In this document: piece by piece, positions 24,596 to 34,400 of the stretch
Position numbering within the stretch: position 1 is the first letter of the stretch
How the letters are laid out: every line of letters begins with the position of its first letter
Assembly (NCBI GenBank): GCA_944368215.1
Contig: CALVWX010000004.1
Span: forward strand, 1-64,000
Source: an uncultured Clostridia bacterium
GTDB taxonomy: Bacteria > Bacillota > Clostridia > Christensenellales > Borkfalkiaceae
Length of the DNA stretch: 64,000 bases
Direction of reading: 5' to 3'
The notes under the pieces: generated by a model
The model's database searches: none
What the model saw: the letters and a program-made list of their open reading frames with translations, nothing else
Told to the model about the DNA's origin: nothing
Made by a program: the position numbers and the translations under genes

Positions 24596-25385
24596 ACAAA
24601 AAACAAAATGCGTTTCGCCTGCTGTACAAGGCAAAATAGTCAGGGCAAAACGCAGAAAATTGTCGCCCGCAAAGCAGGCGGCATACATAGCCGTGACGAG
24701 CGCGATACTTATATGCGTTCAGCTTGCGCTGTACGCCGTGCCCGGAGTGGAGTGCGTAACCGTCATTCTTTTGTGCGCTTCTTACGCGTTCGGGGCGAAG
24801 TTCGGCTTTTTCACGGGGCTGACGTTCAGCCTTTTAAGGTGCATACTGTTCGGGTTCTACCCCTCCGTCATCGCGCTCTACTGCATTTACTTTCCCTTAT
24901 TCGGGCTGATATTCGGCCTCGCGGGGAGGCTGAACGGAGAAAGACTGCCGACGGCGTTCAAAATCGGCGTAAACGTATTGCTTGCCGTGCTGTGCGCAGG
25001 GGCGTTTTGCGCGGCGGGGTTTGACCTTATTAAAATTTCGCGCATATATAAAGAAACGGTGGACGGACTTTTGTGGGCGCTGGGCGGCATTTTTGCGGCC
25101 ATGCTTATCGTCTTTGACGGACTGTGGATTGCCTGCCGAAAAAGTAGCGGCGAAAATGCGCTTAAATTATTTTTTATAACGGCGGTTGCGGCGGCGTGCA
25201 CCGTGTGCTTTACGCTGCTGGACGACGTTATATCGCCCCTCGTCATTGGTATGACAAAGGGCGGGGCGCTGGCGTACTTTTACGCATCGTTTACGGCAAT
25301 GCTGCCGCAGACGATATGCACGGTAATAACGGTGGGCTTTACCTTTTACCCGCTTACGGCCGCGCTGAACAGGGCGGTTAAATAA
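24564..25385 (+). CDS. ECF transporter S component, probably for cobalamin or corrinoid
   Basis: About 273 residues. The basic N-terminus (about 45 residues) is followed by six or more hydrophobic segments. The opening LSPAKQAAYIAVTSAILICVQ and the FGAKFGFFTGLTFSLLRCILFGFYPSVIALY region are typical of S components, which bind the vitamin and dock on a shared EcfT/EcfA module. No energising module is encoded here, so it must be a group II system. The start is uncertain. ATG 24564 overlaps the lipoprotein gene by 32 bp, and later TTG starts are possible. It is longer than most S components. Substrate is assigned from the riboswitch only. Confidence 0.82.
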   Translation: MPLSTATLRGKQKTKCVSPAVQGKIVRAKRRKLSPAKQAAYIAVTSAILICVQLALYAVPGVECVTVILLCASYAFGAKFGFFTGLTFSLLRCILFGFYPSVIALYCIYFPLFGLIFGLAGRLNGERLPTAFKIGVNVLLAVLCAGAFCAAGFDLIKISRIYKETVDGLLWALGGIFAAMLIVFDGLWIACRKSSGENALKLFFITAVAAACTVCFTLLDDVISPLVIGMTKGGALAYFYASFTAMLPQTICTVITVGFTFYPLTAALNRAVK

Positions 25386-25391
25386 CGGCTG

Positions 25392-25443
25392 AAAAAAGCG
25401 GCCGCGGAGGTTGCGTTTCGCAACCTCCGCGGCCGCTTTTTTT
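25392..25443. terminator. Bidirectional terminator between the B12 operon and recO
   Basis: Perfect stem of about 21 bp (AAAAGCGGCCGCGGAGG...) with loop GTTTC. It is A-rich on the left and T-rich on the right, and serves both convergent operons. Confidence 0.9.
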
Positions 25444-25445
25444 AT

Positions 25446-26168
25446 TCAGAGCAGTCTTATATATTCCGAAAGGCTTGTGCAGCGCGCGTCGGTTTTGTAC
25501 GCGATATATTCGCGCAGCAGCCTTAAAGCGCGCTTTTTGCCGTCGGCAGTTATGTATGCGGAATCAAAAGGTTTGCCCGCGCACTGCCTGAGCACATTAT
25601 ATGTGACGCCGCTGACGCCTGCGCCCGTGCCGCAGTCCCAGCAGGTGAAGGCGCCGGCGTTCATATCGAAGCGCATTTTGTCGCAGGAAACGAGGGGCGC
25701 GCCGCATTCGGAGCAGTTATCCAGCCCCATAGTGTAACCCGACGACGACAGCGCCGAGAAAAGATATTTTATGAGCGCGGAAGCTTCGTCGCCGTTGCAG
25801 ACTTCGGAAAGCGCGCGCACGGTGAGAGCAAAGAGAGTTTCGTCCTCCGCCCCGCCGTAGGACAGCCTGTCGGCCGCTTCGCAGACGGCCGCCGCCGCGT
25901 AAAATTTGTTTATGTCCGTGCGGAGGTCGTAAAAACTTTCTGTTTCAGACGCCTGGGTGACGGTGTATTTTTCGCCGCGCTTTGCGAGGATATATTCGGC
26001 AAAGCAAAAAGGCTGGGCGGCAAACTTAAGCTTTGCCCCCGCCTTTTTTACACCCTTTATGCCCGCCGAAATTTTGCCGAGCGAGTCGGTTAAAAGGGTT
26101 AAAATTTTATCGTTTTCGCCATAGTCGACAGCGCGCAGCATGAGCGCGTTGACCTTTATGCCTTCCAT
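25446..26168 (-). CDS. recO: DNA repair protein RecO
   Basis: 240-residue mediator that loads RecA on SSB-coated DNA with RecR. The N-terminal OB fold covers about residues 1-80 (VNALMLRAVDYGENDKILTLLT). The helical domain carries a CxxC pair (CSEC and CWDC, about residues 151-176) matching the RecO zinc site. It is the last gene of the yqfC-recO block, immediately after yqzL, as in Bacillus. Confidence 0.94.
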   Translation of the reverse strand: MEGIKVNALMLRAVDYGENDKILTLLTDSLGKISAGIKGVKKAGAKLKFAAQPFCFAEYILAKRGEKYTVTQASETESFYDLRTDINKFYAAAAVCEAADRLSYGGAEDETLFALTVRALSEVCNGDEASALIKYLFSALSSSGYTMGLDNCSECGAPLVSCDKMRFDMNAGAFTCWDCGTGAGVSGVTYNVLRQCAGKPFDSAYITADGKKRALRLLREYIAYKTDARCTSLSEYIRLL

Positions 26169-26171
26169 CGG

Positions 26172-26270
26172 TTATTTGCCTCGCAAATGTTTATACAGCA
26201 TGTAATAGCTTATCGAGCCCGTTTTTTTGAACATTTTCCATGCGAGCTCGGCGTCGTCGTCTTTTTTCAT
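26172..26270 (-). CDS. yqzL: YqzL-like small protein (32 residues)
   Basis: Very short gene between era and recO, where Bacillus has yqzL. The product, which starts MKKDDDAELAWKMFKKTGSI, has the family pattern W-x-[MV]-F-x-x-T-G-x-[IV]-x-x-Y-x-[LM]-Y. A GGGGG ribosome binding site lies five bases before the ATG. Three bases separate its stop from the recO start codon. Function is unknown in all species I know of. Conservation of place and sequence supports a real gene. Confidence 0.8.
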   Translation of the reverse strand: MKKDDDAELAWKMFKKTGSISYYMLYKHLRGK

Positions 26271-26325
26271 GCGCACCCCCTTTTATTCATTAATAGTAGT
26301 GTGCGCCGAATGCAGTTTTTTATTA

Positions 26326-26353
26326 GCGGCCGCGGTTCAGACCGCGGCCGTTC
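26326..26353 (-). other. Intercistronic GC hairpin between era and yqzL
   Basis: CGGCCGCGGT-TCAG-ACCGCGGCCG is a perfect palindromic stem. It is followed on the minus strand by CTAATAAAAAAC, so it is not a standard terminator inside this operon. Confidence 0.45.
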
Positions 26354-26357
26354 CAGC

Positions 26358-27251
26358 TTAATTGTTGCCCTTGGGGTCGTAGCCGTAATCGCGCATGAGC
26401 GCGGGGCGGTCGCGCCAGTCCTCCTTGACCTTTACGTAGGTGGTCAAGAACACTTTTGCGCCGAGGAATTTTTCCATGTCCTTGCGCGCGAACGAGCTTA
26501 CTTCCTTTAAAGCCGAACCCTGTTTGCCGATTATGATGGCCTTGTGGTTAGGCTTTTCGCAGATTATGTCCAGATTTACGTCGTAAACGCCGTTATCCTG
26601 CTTTTTGAAAGTGTTGACAACGATGGCCACGCCGTGGGGGATTTCCTTGTCGTATTTTAAAAGGATTTTTTCGCGCATGATTTCGGCGACCATGAATTTT
26701 GCGCTTTTATCGGAGACTATGTCGTCCAAAATGACCTTTTCGCCTTCTGGCAGCATCTTTGCGATGCCCTCTTCGAGCTTTTTGAGATTGGTGCCCTTGC
26801 GCGCGGAGACGGGGTAAACGTCGCACTCAATGCCCGCCTCGTAAAGCTTTTTAATGTCTTCGGGAATGTTCTCCTTGGGCATTATGTCTATCTTGGTATA
26901 GGCGATTAACATGGGGATATCCCCCGACGAATAGCGTTTTATTAAATTGATGTCCTCTTCGGAAAGCCCCGCGTGGCCGTCGTGGACGAAGAGTATCAGG
27001 TCGACGTCCTTAGCCGTCGTCTGCGTCGTCTTCATCATGCTCTCGGACAGGGCGTTTTTAGCCTTGTACAGGCCGGGAGTATCGACGAAAACTATCTGAT
27101 AATTTTCTTTTGTGAGCACGCCCATTATGGCGTCGCGCGTGGTCTGGGGTTTGGGAGAGACGATGGCCACTTTTTCGCCGACGAGCACATTGACGAGCGT
27201 GGATTTGCCTGCGTTTGCCCTGCCTATTACCGCAACATATCCGCTGTTCAT
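26358..27251 (-). CDS. era: GTPase Era
   Basis: 297-residue GTPase that binds the 3' end of 16S rRNA during small-subunit assembly. G1 is GRANAGKST (about residues 10-18; the usual form is GRPNVGKST). G3 is DTPG, G4 is TKID, and the C-terminal KH domain contains IIGKQGSALKEV. The start at 27251 overlaps the ybeY stop by ATGA. A longer in-frame extension is rejected because it lies wholly inside ybeY. Confidence 0.96.
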   Translation of the reverse strand: MNSGYVAVIGRANAGKSTLVNVLVGEKVAIVSPKPQTTRDAIMGVLTKENYQIVFVDTPGLYKAKNALSESMMKTTQTTAKDVDLILFVHDGHAGLSEEDINLIKRYSSGDIPMLIAYTKIDIMPKENIPEDIKKLYEAGIECDVYPVSARKGTNLKKLEEGIAKMLPEGEKVILDDIVSDKSAKFMVAEIMREKILLKYDKEIPHGVAIVVNTFKKQDNGVYDVNLDIICEKPNHKAIIIGKQGSALKEVSSFARKDMEKFLGAKVFLTTYVKVKEDWRDRPALMRDYGYDPKGNN

Positions 27252-27721
27252 GACTGCCCCCTCGATAAATTCAATTTTTTGAGCACGCGCTCCTCTGCGG
27301 CGCGCATGACGGGCTTGTCCTCGTCCGTCATGTGGTCGTAGCCAAGAAGGTGGCACACGCCGTGGGCGGCGAGGTAGTTGATTTCGCGCTCAAAAGAGTG
27401 GCCGTATTCGGCCGCCTGCTCCTCCGCGCGCTTTTTGCATATGGCGATCGACCCTATGAAAACGCAGCCGTCTTCGTCCATGTCAAAGCCGTGTTCGGCC
27501 GCACATATGGCCTTTTGAGGGTCATTTTCAAAGGACGGATAGGAGAGAACGTCCGTAACCGAATCTATGCCGCGCGTGCGCGAGTTGAGCTCCCTTATAC
27601 CCTCTTCGTCGGTGAATATTATTTCGGCCGAAAGGGTGCAATCGCTTTTGACCTCGCCGCCGAAAGCGGCGGCGAGGTCGGAAAAGTCGTAGTCTTCGCA
27701 ATAGATTTTTAAATCGTTCAT
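27248..27721 (-). CDS. ybeY: Endoribonuclease YbeY
   Basis: 157-residue zinc-dependent RNase involved in 16S rRNA 3'-end maturation and ribosome quality control. The metal motif HGVCHLLGYDH (about residues 119-129) matches the family's HGxLHLxGYDH with Leu changed to Cys. It overlaps pgpH by four bases and era by four. The Bacillus genes dgkA and cdd that normally separate ybeY from era are absent here. Confidence 0.95.
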   Translation of the reverse strand: MNDLKIYCEDYDFSDLAAAFGGEVKSDCTLSAEIIFTDEEGIRELNSRTRGIDSVTDVLSYPSFENDPQKAICAAEHGFDMDEDGCVFIGSIAICKKRAEEQAAEYGHSFEREINYLAAHGVCHLLGYDHMTDEDKPVMRAAEERVLKKLNLSRGQS

Positions 27722-29163
27722 TGCTCTTTATCCTTTTTAGATATCTTGAGTTTGGGATAAGATATGCGGTTGTGGTAAACGCCCGAAAGGGCGACGGCCA
27801 CAGTGTGGGAAATTATTGTAAGTTCGCGCAGGGTTATGTCGCAGTCGGCGAACTGGTCCATGTCCAGCCTCTCCTCGATAATGGAAGTTACAAGTTCCTC
27901 CACCGCTTTGGGCGACCTGTCCTTGAGCGAGCGGGCGGCCGCTTCGGACGCGTCGGCTATCATTAATATGGCCGCTATCTTAGACCTCGGCGTGGGGCCC
28001 GAATAGGAGTAGTTGGCTATGTTTATTTCGCCGTCGCTCATCTTGAGCGCCTTGGCGTAGAAATATTTTATGGGCATGGTGCCGTGGTGCTGAACGGCGC
28101 AGTCGGCAAAAAATTCGGGAAGATGGTTTTTGCGGATGAGCTGAGCCCCGTCGCGCGTGTGGGACCTGATTATGTCGGCCGAAAGTTCAGGCGAAAGTTC
28201 GTTATGCATGTTGTAATCCGACTGGTTTTCAGTGAACATTTCGGGATTTTTGAGCTTGCCCATGTCGTGATAATACCCTGCGGCGCGGGCGAGTTCGCCA
28301 TCTTCGCCGATGGCGGTTGCACAGGCCTGCGCGATTTGGGCGACGACAACCGAGTGGTTGTACGTGCCGGGCGCCTCATCCTTGAGCTTTTTAATGAGCT
28401 TTGCGTCATCGCCGGTAAGTTCGCGCAGACGGAAGACGGTGAGTTCGGAGAACATTACTTCAAAAACGGGAAGGACTATCATATAGCCGAGGACTGAGAA
28501 GAAACAGCCGAGCGCGCCGTATGCGAGCACGATGGGATTTGCGCCCATTTCATCGACAAACAGCACTTCCATCACACCTATGATCAGTTCGGCGGGAACG
28601 AGCAGAACGAACACCATCAGTATAGATTGTATTCTCGTTTTGATTGCGGGCGTTATGAATACCGCCGTCATGCCCGCGCAGAATGTAACGAGCAGGCACG
28701 CGCAGTTGACCCACATATTGCCGGACGTGAAATTGATGTCGATTATAAATAAAATGAGGGAATAAATTATATTTAAAAACACCGCTTCCCTGCGCCCCAG
28801 AAGGGTTGCCGCCATCAATGCGAGAAAGGCAAACGGGCGGGCGTTGGGGTCGATAAGCTGGCCTATTATGAACGACATGAAGAGCGCGATATCCAGAAGC
28901 ACGAAGCATTCGATTATTTTGGACATGTCGCGCAGAAGTTCGGTGCATTCGAAGTAAAAATAGGCGTACATCAGCATCGTAAGGATGATGACTGCCGAAG
29001 CGACGAACAGAACGCGGTTATAATTTTCGACGATGTAATTGATGACGTTTAAACCTTCATTTACTTCGAGCAATAAAAATATCATTGCGAACAGAAGTAT
29101 GACGTTTAAAACGAACATCAGCGCGCTAAGGCTGATCGTCTTTTTTGATAGTCTTTTTTTCAT
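27718..29163 (-). CDS. HD-domain membrane phosphodiesterase, PgpH/YqfF-like, without the extracellular domain
   Basis: 481 residues: seven or eight hydrophobic segments (about residues 8-225) followed by a cytoplasmic HD domain. The HD domain shows YNHSVVVAQIA, YYHDMGK, HTRDGAQLIRK and QHHGTMPIKYFY, the H...HD...H...H...D pattern of PgpH, which hydrolyses c-di-AMP. Family members are usually about 700 residues with an N-terminal extracellular 7TMR-HDED domain. That domain is missing here. The start at 29163 is chosen for its AAAGGTG site and overlaps phoH by 38 bp. Its place between phoH and ybeY matches Bacillus yqfF. Confidence 0.88.
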   Translation of the reverse strand: MKKRLSKKTISLSALMFVLNVILLFAMIFLLLEVNEGLNVINYIVENYNRVLFVASAVIILTMLMYAYFYFECTELLRDMSKIIECFVLLDIALFMSFIIGQLIDPNARPFAFLALMAATLLGRREAVFLNIIYSLILFIIDINFTSGNMWVNCACLLVTFCAGMTAVFITPAIKTRIQSILMVFVLLVPAELIIGVMEVLFVDEMGANPIVLAYGALGCFFSVLGYMIVLPVFEVMFSELTVFRLRELTGDDAKLIKKLKDEAPGTYNHSVVVAQIAQACATAIGEDGELARAAGYYHDMGKLKNPEMFTENQSDYNMHNELSPELSADIIRSHTRDGAQLIRKNHLPEFFADCAVQHHGTMPIKYFYAKALKMSDGEINIANYSYSGPTPRSKIAAILMIADASEAAARSLKDRSPKAVEELVTSIIEERLDMDQFADCDITLRELTIISHTVAVALSGVYHNRISYPKLKISKKDKEQ

Positions 29164-30124
29164 CTTCTTCACCTTTGGCGTCGGCGCGCTCGTAAGCGCG
29201 GACAATGTTCATTACTAACGGATTGCGCACGACGTCCTTTGCCGTGAGATAAATAATTTTGATGCCCTCTATGCCGCGCAGAATTTTTGTCGACTGGACG
29301 AGGCCGCTCTTTTTGCCTTCGGGCAGATCTATTTGCGTGACGTCGCCCGTGATGACCATTTTGCTGCCGTCGCCGAGGCGGGTTAAAAACATCTTCATCT
29401 GTTCGACGGTGGTATTTTGCGCTTCGTCTAAAATTATAAAGGCGTTTGAAAGCGTTCGCCCGCGCATATATGCCAGCGGAGCAATCTCTATCGAGCCGCG
29501 CTCCATGAGCTTTGTGTACGTTTCGAGCCCCAGCATTTCCTGCAGGGCGTCGTAAAGGGGGCGAAGGTACGGGTCGACTTTGGTCTGAAGGTCGCCCGGG
29601 AGAAAGCCCAGCTTTTCGCCAGCTTCGACGGCGGGACGGGTTAAAATGATTTTATCGACCTGCTTCTGCTTCATTGCCTGAACGGCGAGGCAGACGGCAA
29701 GGTAAGTTTTACCCGTACCCGCAGGCCCTACACCGAACACTACCGTGTTGTTTTTTATGGCGTCGACGTACATCTTCTGTCCGACGGTTTTGCACTTTAC
29801 CGGCTTGCCGCGCGAAGTTATCGTCACCGTGCCCGAGGACAGTTTGGTTATATCGGAAGCTTTGCCCTCTTTGGCGAGCTCTATGCAATATATAACCCTG
29901 CCCTTGTCTATTTTTTCGCCGCTCTGGGAGAGAAGGGCGAGGTTTTTGATGACTTCCGCCGCCTGATGGGCGCTTTCGTCCTGACCGCTTACGACGGCGT
30001 CGAGCCCGTCCACGCGGATGGTCACGCCCAGTTCGTGCATGATGGTGTTGAGGTTTTCATCGAACGTGCCGAGCACGCGCGAAAGCCTGTCCACGCTGCC
30101 TAAGTTTACTCTTTTGGTTACCAT
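29126..30124 (-). CDS. phoH: PhoH-like ATPase/RNA-binding protein
   Basis: 332 residues with an N-terminal KH-like region (about 1-80) and a PhoH ATPase domain. Walker A is GPAGTGKT (about 132-139). RPAVEAGEKLGFLPGDL and the Walker B IILDEAQNTT (about 229-238) are conserved. YbeZ-type PhoH proteins work with YbeY in rRNA processing, and here the two genes are in one operon separated only by pgpH. The name reflects phosphate-starvation control in Escherichia coli, which may not apply here. Confidence 0.93.
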   Translation of the reverse strand: MVTKRVNLGSVDRLSRVLGTFDENLNTIMHELGVTIRVDGLDAVVSGQDESAHQAAEVIKNLALLSQSGEKIDKGRVIYCIELAKEGKASDITKLSSGTVTITSRGKPVKCKTVGQKMYVDAIKNNTVVFGVGPAGTGKTYLAVCLAVQAMKQKQVDKIILTRPAVEAGEKLGFLPGDLQTKVDPYLRPLYDALQEMLGLETYTKLMERGSIEIAPLAYMRGRTLSNAFIILDEAQNTTVEQMKMFLTRLGDGSKMVITGDVTQIDLPEGKKSGLVQSTKILRGIEGIKIIYLTAKDVVRNPLVMNIVRAYERADAKGEEDEKKTIKKDDQP

Positions 30125-30139
30125 TAAAACTCCGCAAAA

Positions 30140-31033
30140 TTATTGCATGTTTATGCTTGCAGTATGAATGTAAGTGAAATCTATATCGTAAATTACGCCC
30201 TGAGATGATTGCTTTACCGTGCAAGACAAAACTTCCGCCCCGTCGGAATACAGATTGACGGCCGAAAGCGCGCTCTGCAGAGACTTTTCGCTGTCGTCTT
30301 CCGCGGCGACGGAAATGCTTGCGCGCACGCGGATATCGGCATAGCCCACGCAGATGCAGCTGTTAAACGTTCCGTCTGCGGCGGTATACCGGGGAGAGAT
30401 GAGCTCATCGCCAGCCGAGACCTGCTGCCCCGCCTCAACGCAAGGCGTGCCGCAGATTGCGACAATGCGCACAACCTCGCCCGCTACGGGCGAAACCAAG
30501 GGGTCGCGCCGCGGGGAAATACTGCCCTCTTCATCGCATTCGACGTCGACGATTACGACCGTTCCGCGCTTTGAAACCGAGCAGAAAGTGACAGAGGGAA
30601 GCGCCATTATCCGAGATATAGTAAGGGGACTATCGATATTTTTGCACGGTTTGCCCGCCTCCACTCCGCAGTCGCGGAGTATAGCAGTGACCTCCGGTGA
30701 GAGGTACGCCCCGCTGCCCGTGACTTCGACCTTGAAAACAAAGGTCTGGCAGAACGTTACGATAGCGATGAAGAGCGCCGCGCCGACGAGCGCGCCTGCG
30801 CGCGCGGAGGCGCGCGTTAAAAAAGAGCGCACCGCACCGTATTTTACTACGGTTACATTATAACACGGGTGTGCGAAAATTGCAAAAACTTTTTTAAGCG
30901 TTTTATCATGGACGCAAAAAGTTGTGCGGACGCCCGTTTTTTTGAGGTCGTAAAGGGCAATCTGCGCGCGCGAAAGCTTTTTTATGACCGTTTCGGGAGG
31001 GGCGACGACGCTGAGTTTTACCAGATTATTCAA
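30140..31033 (-). CDS. yqfD: Sporulation protein YqfD
   Basis: 297 residues with one membrane span near residues 75-100 (a basic segment, then AGALVGAALFIAIVTFCQTFVF) and a long C-terminal region outside the cytoplasm. The order yqfC-yqfD-phoH is the Bacillus and Clostridium arrangement. In Bacillus both are made in the mother cell under sigma-E. The protein is somewhat shorter than Bacillus YqfD (near 400 residues). It overlaps yqfC by eight bases. Biochemical function is unknown. Confidence 0.85.
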   Translation of the reverse strand: MNNLVKLSVVAPPETVIKKLSRAQIALYDLKKTGVRTTFCVHDKTLKKVFAIFAHPCYNVTVVKYGAVRSFLTRASARAGALVGAALFIAIVTFCQTFVFKVEVTGSGAYLSPEVTAILRDCGVEAGKPCKNIDSPLTISRIMALPSVTFCSVSKRGTVVIVDVECDEEGSISPRRDPLVSPVAGEVVRIVAICGTPCVEAGQQVSAGDELISPRYTAADGTFNSCICVGYADIRVRASISVAAEDDSEKSLQSALSAVNLYSDGAEVLSCTVKQSSQGVIYDIDFTYIHTASINMQ

Positions 31034-31271
31034 GCTCCACCCCCTTTATATCGCCCGATATGAATAAGTCGCCCTGAAAAAACTTGCCGACGCAAAGATT
31101 TTCGCCCCTGACAGTAAGATTAAGCTTGCCGACCGAAAGGACAATCTTTTGCGGGGAAAATTCCGATACACCCTTAACGCTCTTGAAATACCCGCCGAAG
31201 AGCGGCACTATCGTAAAGGCGCGGGCGGTATCCGCGCCCGCTTCGTTCAAAATGCTCTGCAAAAATTCCAT
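31026..31271 (-). CDS. yqfC: Sporulation protein YqfC (YabP/YqfC family)
   Basis: 81 residues, beta-rich, with the family pattern G-x-[YF]-x-S-V-x-G and a C-terminal LTVRGENLCVGKFFQGDLFI followed by SGDIKGVE. The family is found almost only in endospore formers. It is the first gene of the block yqfC-yqfD-phoH-pgpH-ybeY-era-yqzL-recO and overlaps yqfD. Confidence 0.82.
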   Translation of the reverse strand: MEFLQSILNEAGADTARAFTIVPLFGGYFKSVKGVSEFSPQKIVLSVGKLNLTVRGENLCVGKFFQGDLFISGDIKGVELE

Positions 31272-31403
31272 ACATTAATTTATGCAGTTTTGATTGTTAT
31301 AATGCGGAAAAGCGGACGACGGACGGCATAGCATGAATATTGCCCGAAGCTTGACGCTTCGGGCAATATCAGGATAAAATGTTGCGCCTTTCGGCAGGAT
31401 GTT

Positions 31404-34400
31404 TTAAATAATTTCAAACGATATGGAGGTATCTGCCGACACGATGATATCGGATACGGAAGGGCTTATGTTATGAACGGAACTTTTTGACCAGCTGCCG
31501 AACCATGACGATCTGGTCATAAGCCACGCACATATTCTTATTTCGCCATTGACTGTACCGATTGCATAACCGCTGTCGCTGCCGCTCGTATATTGCGTGA
31601 CGGTTACTTTTTCTCCTTCAAACAATACATAATCTCCCGCCGAGCAAGAAGTACCTTCAGCAACTTTATTTTCGTTGATATAATAGAAGGTCTTTTTGTT
31701 GGTAAACCCGTTATCGGTGCCGCCTGCAACACTTACGGAAAGGGTAAATTGTCTTCTTATATTGAGCACTGTATTATCAACGGAAAGAGTTAATAAAGCT
31801 TCGGTGGAAATAAGGTTGCTGTATTCGCTGTCACCATACCAGCCATAGAACGTTCCCGAAGAATACACAGGAAGGGATACCGTGCTGCCCTGCGTATGGA
31901 GCGAATATGTTACCCCGTCCTTTTCGACCGCCCAGATTGCGTAGTAGGTGAGCGAAGGGTCGGAAAGGGTTGTGAACTCAAGCTGTCCTTCAACTTCTGT
32001 TGCCCAGCCGAGGAATACGTAGCCGTTGGCGGCGGGCGTTTTGGAGTTAATAATACTGCCGCTTTGCACTTCGGCCATGACCTGTGCGGTGAAGTTGTTG
32101 GACGAACTGAACTTGTATTCGGTTGCGCCGTAGGTGAAGTTGACCTTACTTATTACGTTTACGCCGACGTTTTCAACGGGGGTGCCCTGAGATACCGTTG
32201 CGACGAAATGTTCGCTTGCGCCGCTTCCGCTGACAGAAAGGGCGACGACGTATACGTTTGTCAGGCCGCTCTGCTTAAGGGTGAATGCGTCGAGTGCTTC
32301 CTGAAGTATTGTCTGATATGTGCCGAAGACCGACTGAACATCGCTGTGGAGAATTACGCCGGCGGGAAGGTTGTTGCCCGCGTACTGAGCGAACGAAAGG
32401 CCGTCTATCGTGACGGAGTTCAAAAGGCCGCTGTCGTTTACTTCGACCCCGCTTACATACGACCAGTCGCCGCTGTGCAGAGAGCCGCCGTCCGAGCCGA
32501 TTTTGTAGCCGCCGTCCCTGAAATACGTCCAGTCGCCGTCGGACTGCGCCGAGGTATAATAGACATTGAGCAATGTGGAAGTGCCGTCCTTCTGCGCCGA
32601 ACAGCCGTAGAAAGGAACCTCCTTATCAGTGCCCGCAAAGTATACTTCGGGAGCGAGGAAGATTGCAGACTGCATGCCCGAATTGTCGAGGAAGGCCTGC
32701 TTGCCGACATGAGTTATGCTTGCAGGGACGATTACGTTTTTGATAGATTTGGTTTCGTCGCCGTCGGTGTTGGAAAAAGCTCCGTCGGCTATGGCCGTGA
32801 CGGGCAGGCCGCATATGCTGCTTTCGAGGACGAGCGTGCGGTTACCCTGCACATAGTACTGCCGGAAGCCGGTCGCCATGCCCGTTGCGCGGTAGCTTGC
32901 GGTTGCGGCGTCGAACTCATAGTTTACATAATTTACCGTCTGCACAGCGGGAGCGTAAGTTCCGACTATGACCGTGGGCGTGCCCTGTTCGACCAATACC
33001 CCCGCTATAGGCTGGTCGGTCTCTTCGAACACAAACGAGTTTACTGCCGTAAATCCCGCAAAGCTCTGGGGCAGGGTGTCGCCGACAAAGGAATGATAGG
33101 TGAAGTCCTGAGCGTAATTTTCGAGGTTGACGACTTCGAAATCCTTTGCAAGGCGCCTTACGGCCACCACTTCCGCATCGCCCGTCATGGTGAAGTGAGT
33201 GCAAAGCTGTCCGTCTTTGGTGTAGACCAGCCTGAACTGCCCGCTTTCGTCGGCATAGACGGGGTAAGCGTTGTCGTAGAGGTAGACTTCTGAACCCTCC
33301 CTCACGGTGTAGGTGTCGATGACGGCGCCGCTTACGTCCCTGACGGTGAGCGTGTAGGGCGTGAGCAGTTTGGAGTAAGCGAATGAGTTATCTGCCGAGT
33401 TATAGCAGCCGAAAATTTCGTCTGCGCTCTTATCGTTTGTATTGAAGCCGGCAAAATTTTGCTCTACATAGCTATAGTGGCTTGAAACGCCTTCAGCGCC
33501 TTCGCTGTAAGAAAGATCTACATTAAATGTTACGTAGCTTTGTATTTCGCCGTAGGCCTTTAAGCCCTCTATGCCGCCGTTGTCGGCGCGCATTATTGCC
33601 GCGCTGAGTACGGTGAGCACGTCGTCGGTGAGCAGGGACGCATTGAGGTCGAAGGCGTAATAGTTGTTGTCTCCCCTTATGCCGAGGTTGGAGAGCATTG
33701 TGTCTGTGCTTGCGTTCTGCGCGACGAAGTCGAGCACTTCCTCCCCCGCTATTACCGCGGACAGAGCTTTTACGTAGTCGGTTACCGAAATTTCCTCATA
33801 GACGGCCTGACCGTCTTTAGAGTACAGGTAGAAGGAACCGGGCGTTGTGAGGCCCGAGCTCACCTCGGGCACGCTGTCGGCTATCATGCCCCAGACATCG
33901 ATGCCCAGAATTTTTTCTACTTTAAGCAACCAGTTGAGCGTGTCGCCTTCGCCGAACATGTTGTCGAGGAAGTATTCGAGGGTCATTACGCGGTATTCGT
34001 CGCCGCTTCCCGCATTGCGGTAGAGCGTGAGATAGCCGTTCTGGAAGGTTAAACCTATATCGTGCTTTGAAATGACTGTAATTCCTAAGAACTTTGCGCT
34101 CTCAAGCGTACCCTGAAGCGAGAAATAGAAATTATCGGGGGCGAGGTTGACAGTCAGGCTGAGGTTGGAGACCGTAACGTCGAGTATACTTACAATATTT
34201 GCCGTTAACTGGCCTTCGAAGGTGATGCTGTCGTACATTTCGCCGCCGTCGTTTGTGAGGGACGCGGAGAGGTCGTCTACGAGCGAGGGCAGGAAGGCGA
34301 TATCGATATACTGCGCGGTATCGATATTTTTAAGCGCATAGCTGAAGGAAGTTATCTGACTTTCCGTAAGCCTTGCAGAGGAGAGCGAAAGCCACTCTTC

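Noticed and set aside
31896..33293. A 465-codon open frame on the plus strand inside the giant lipoprotein gene
   Set aside because: It is the antisense shadow of a GC-rich, codon-biased gene. It has no ribosome binding site, no recognisable domain and a composition expected of a complementary frame.
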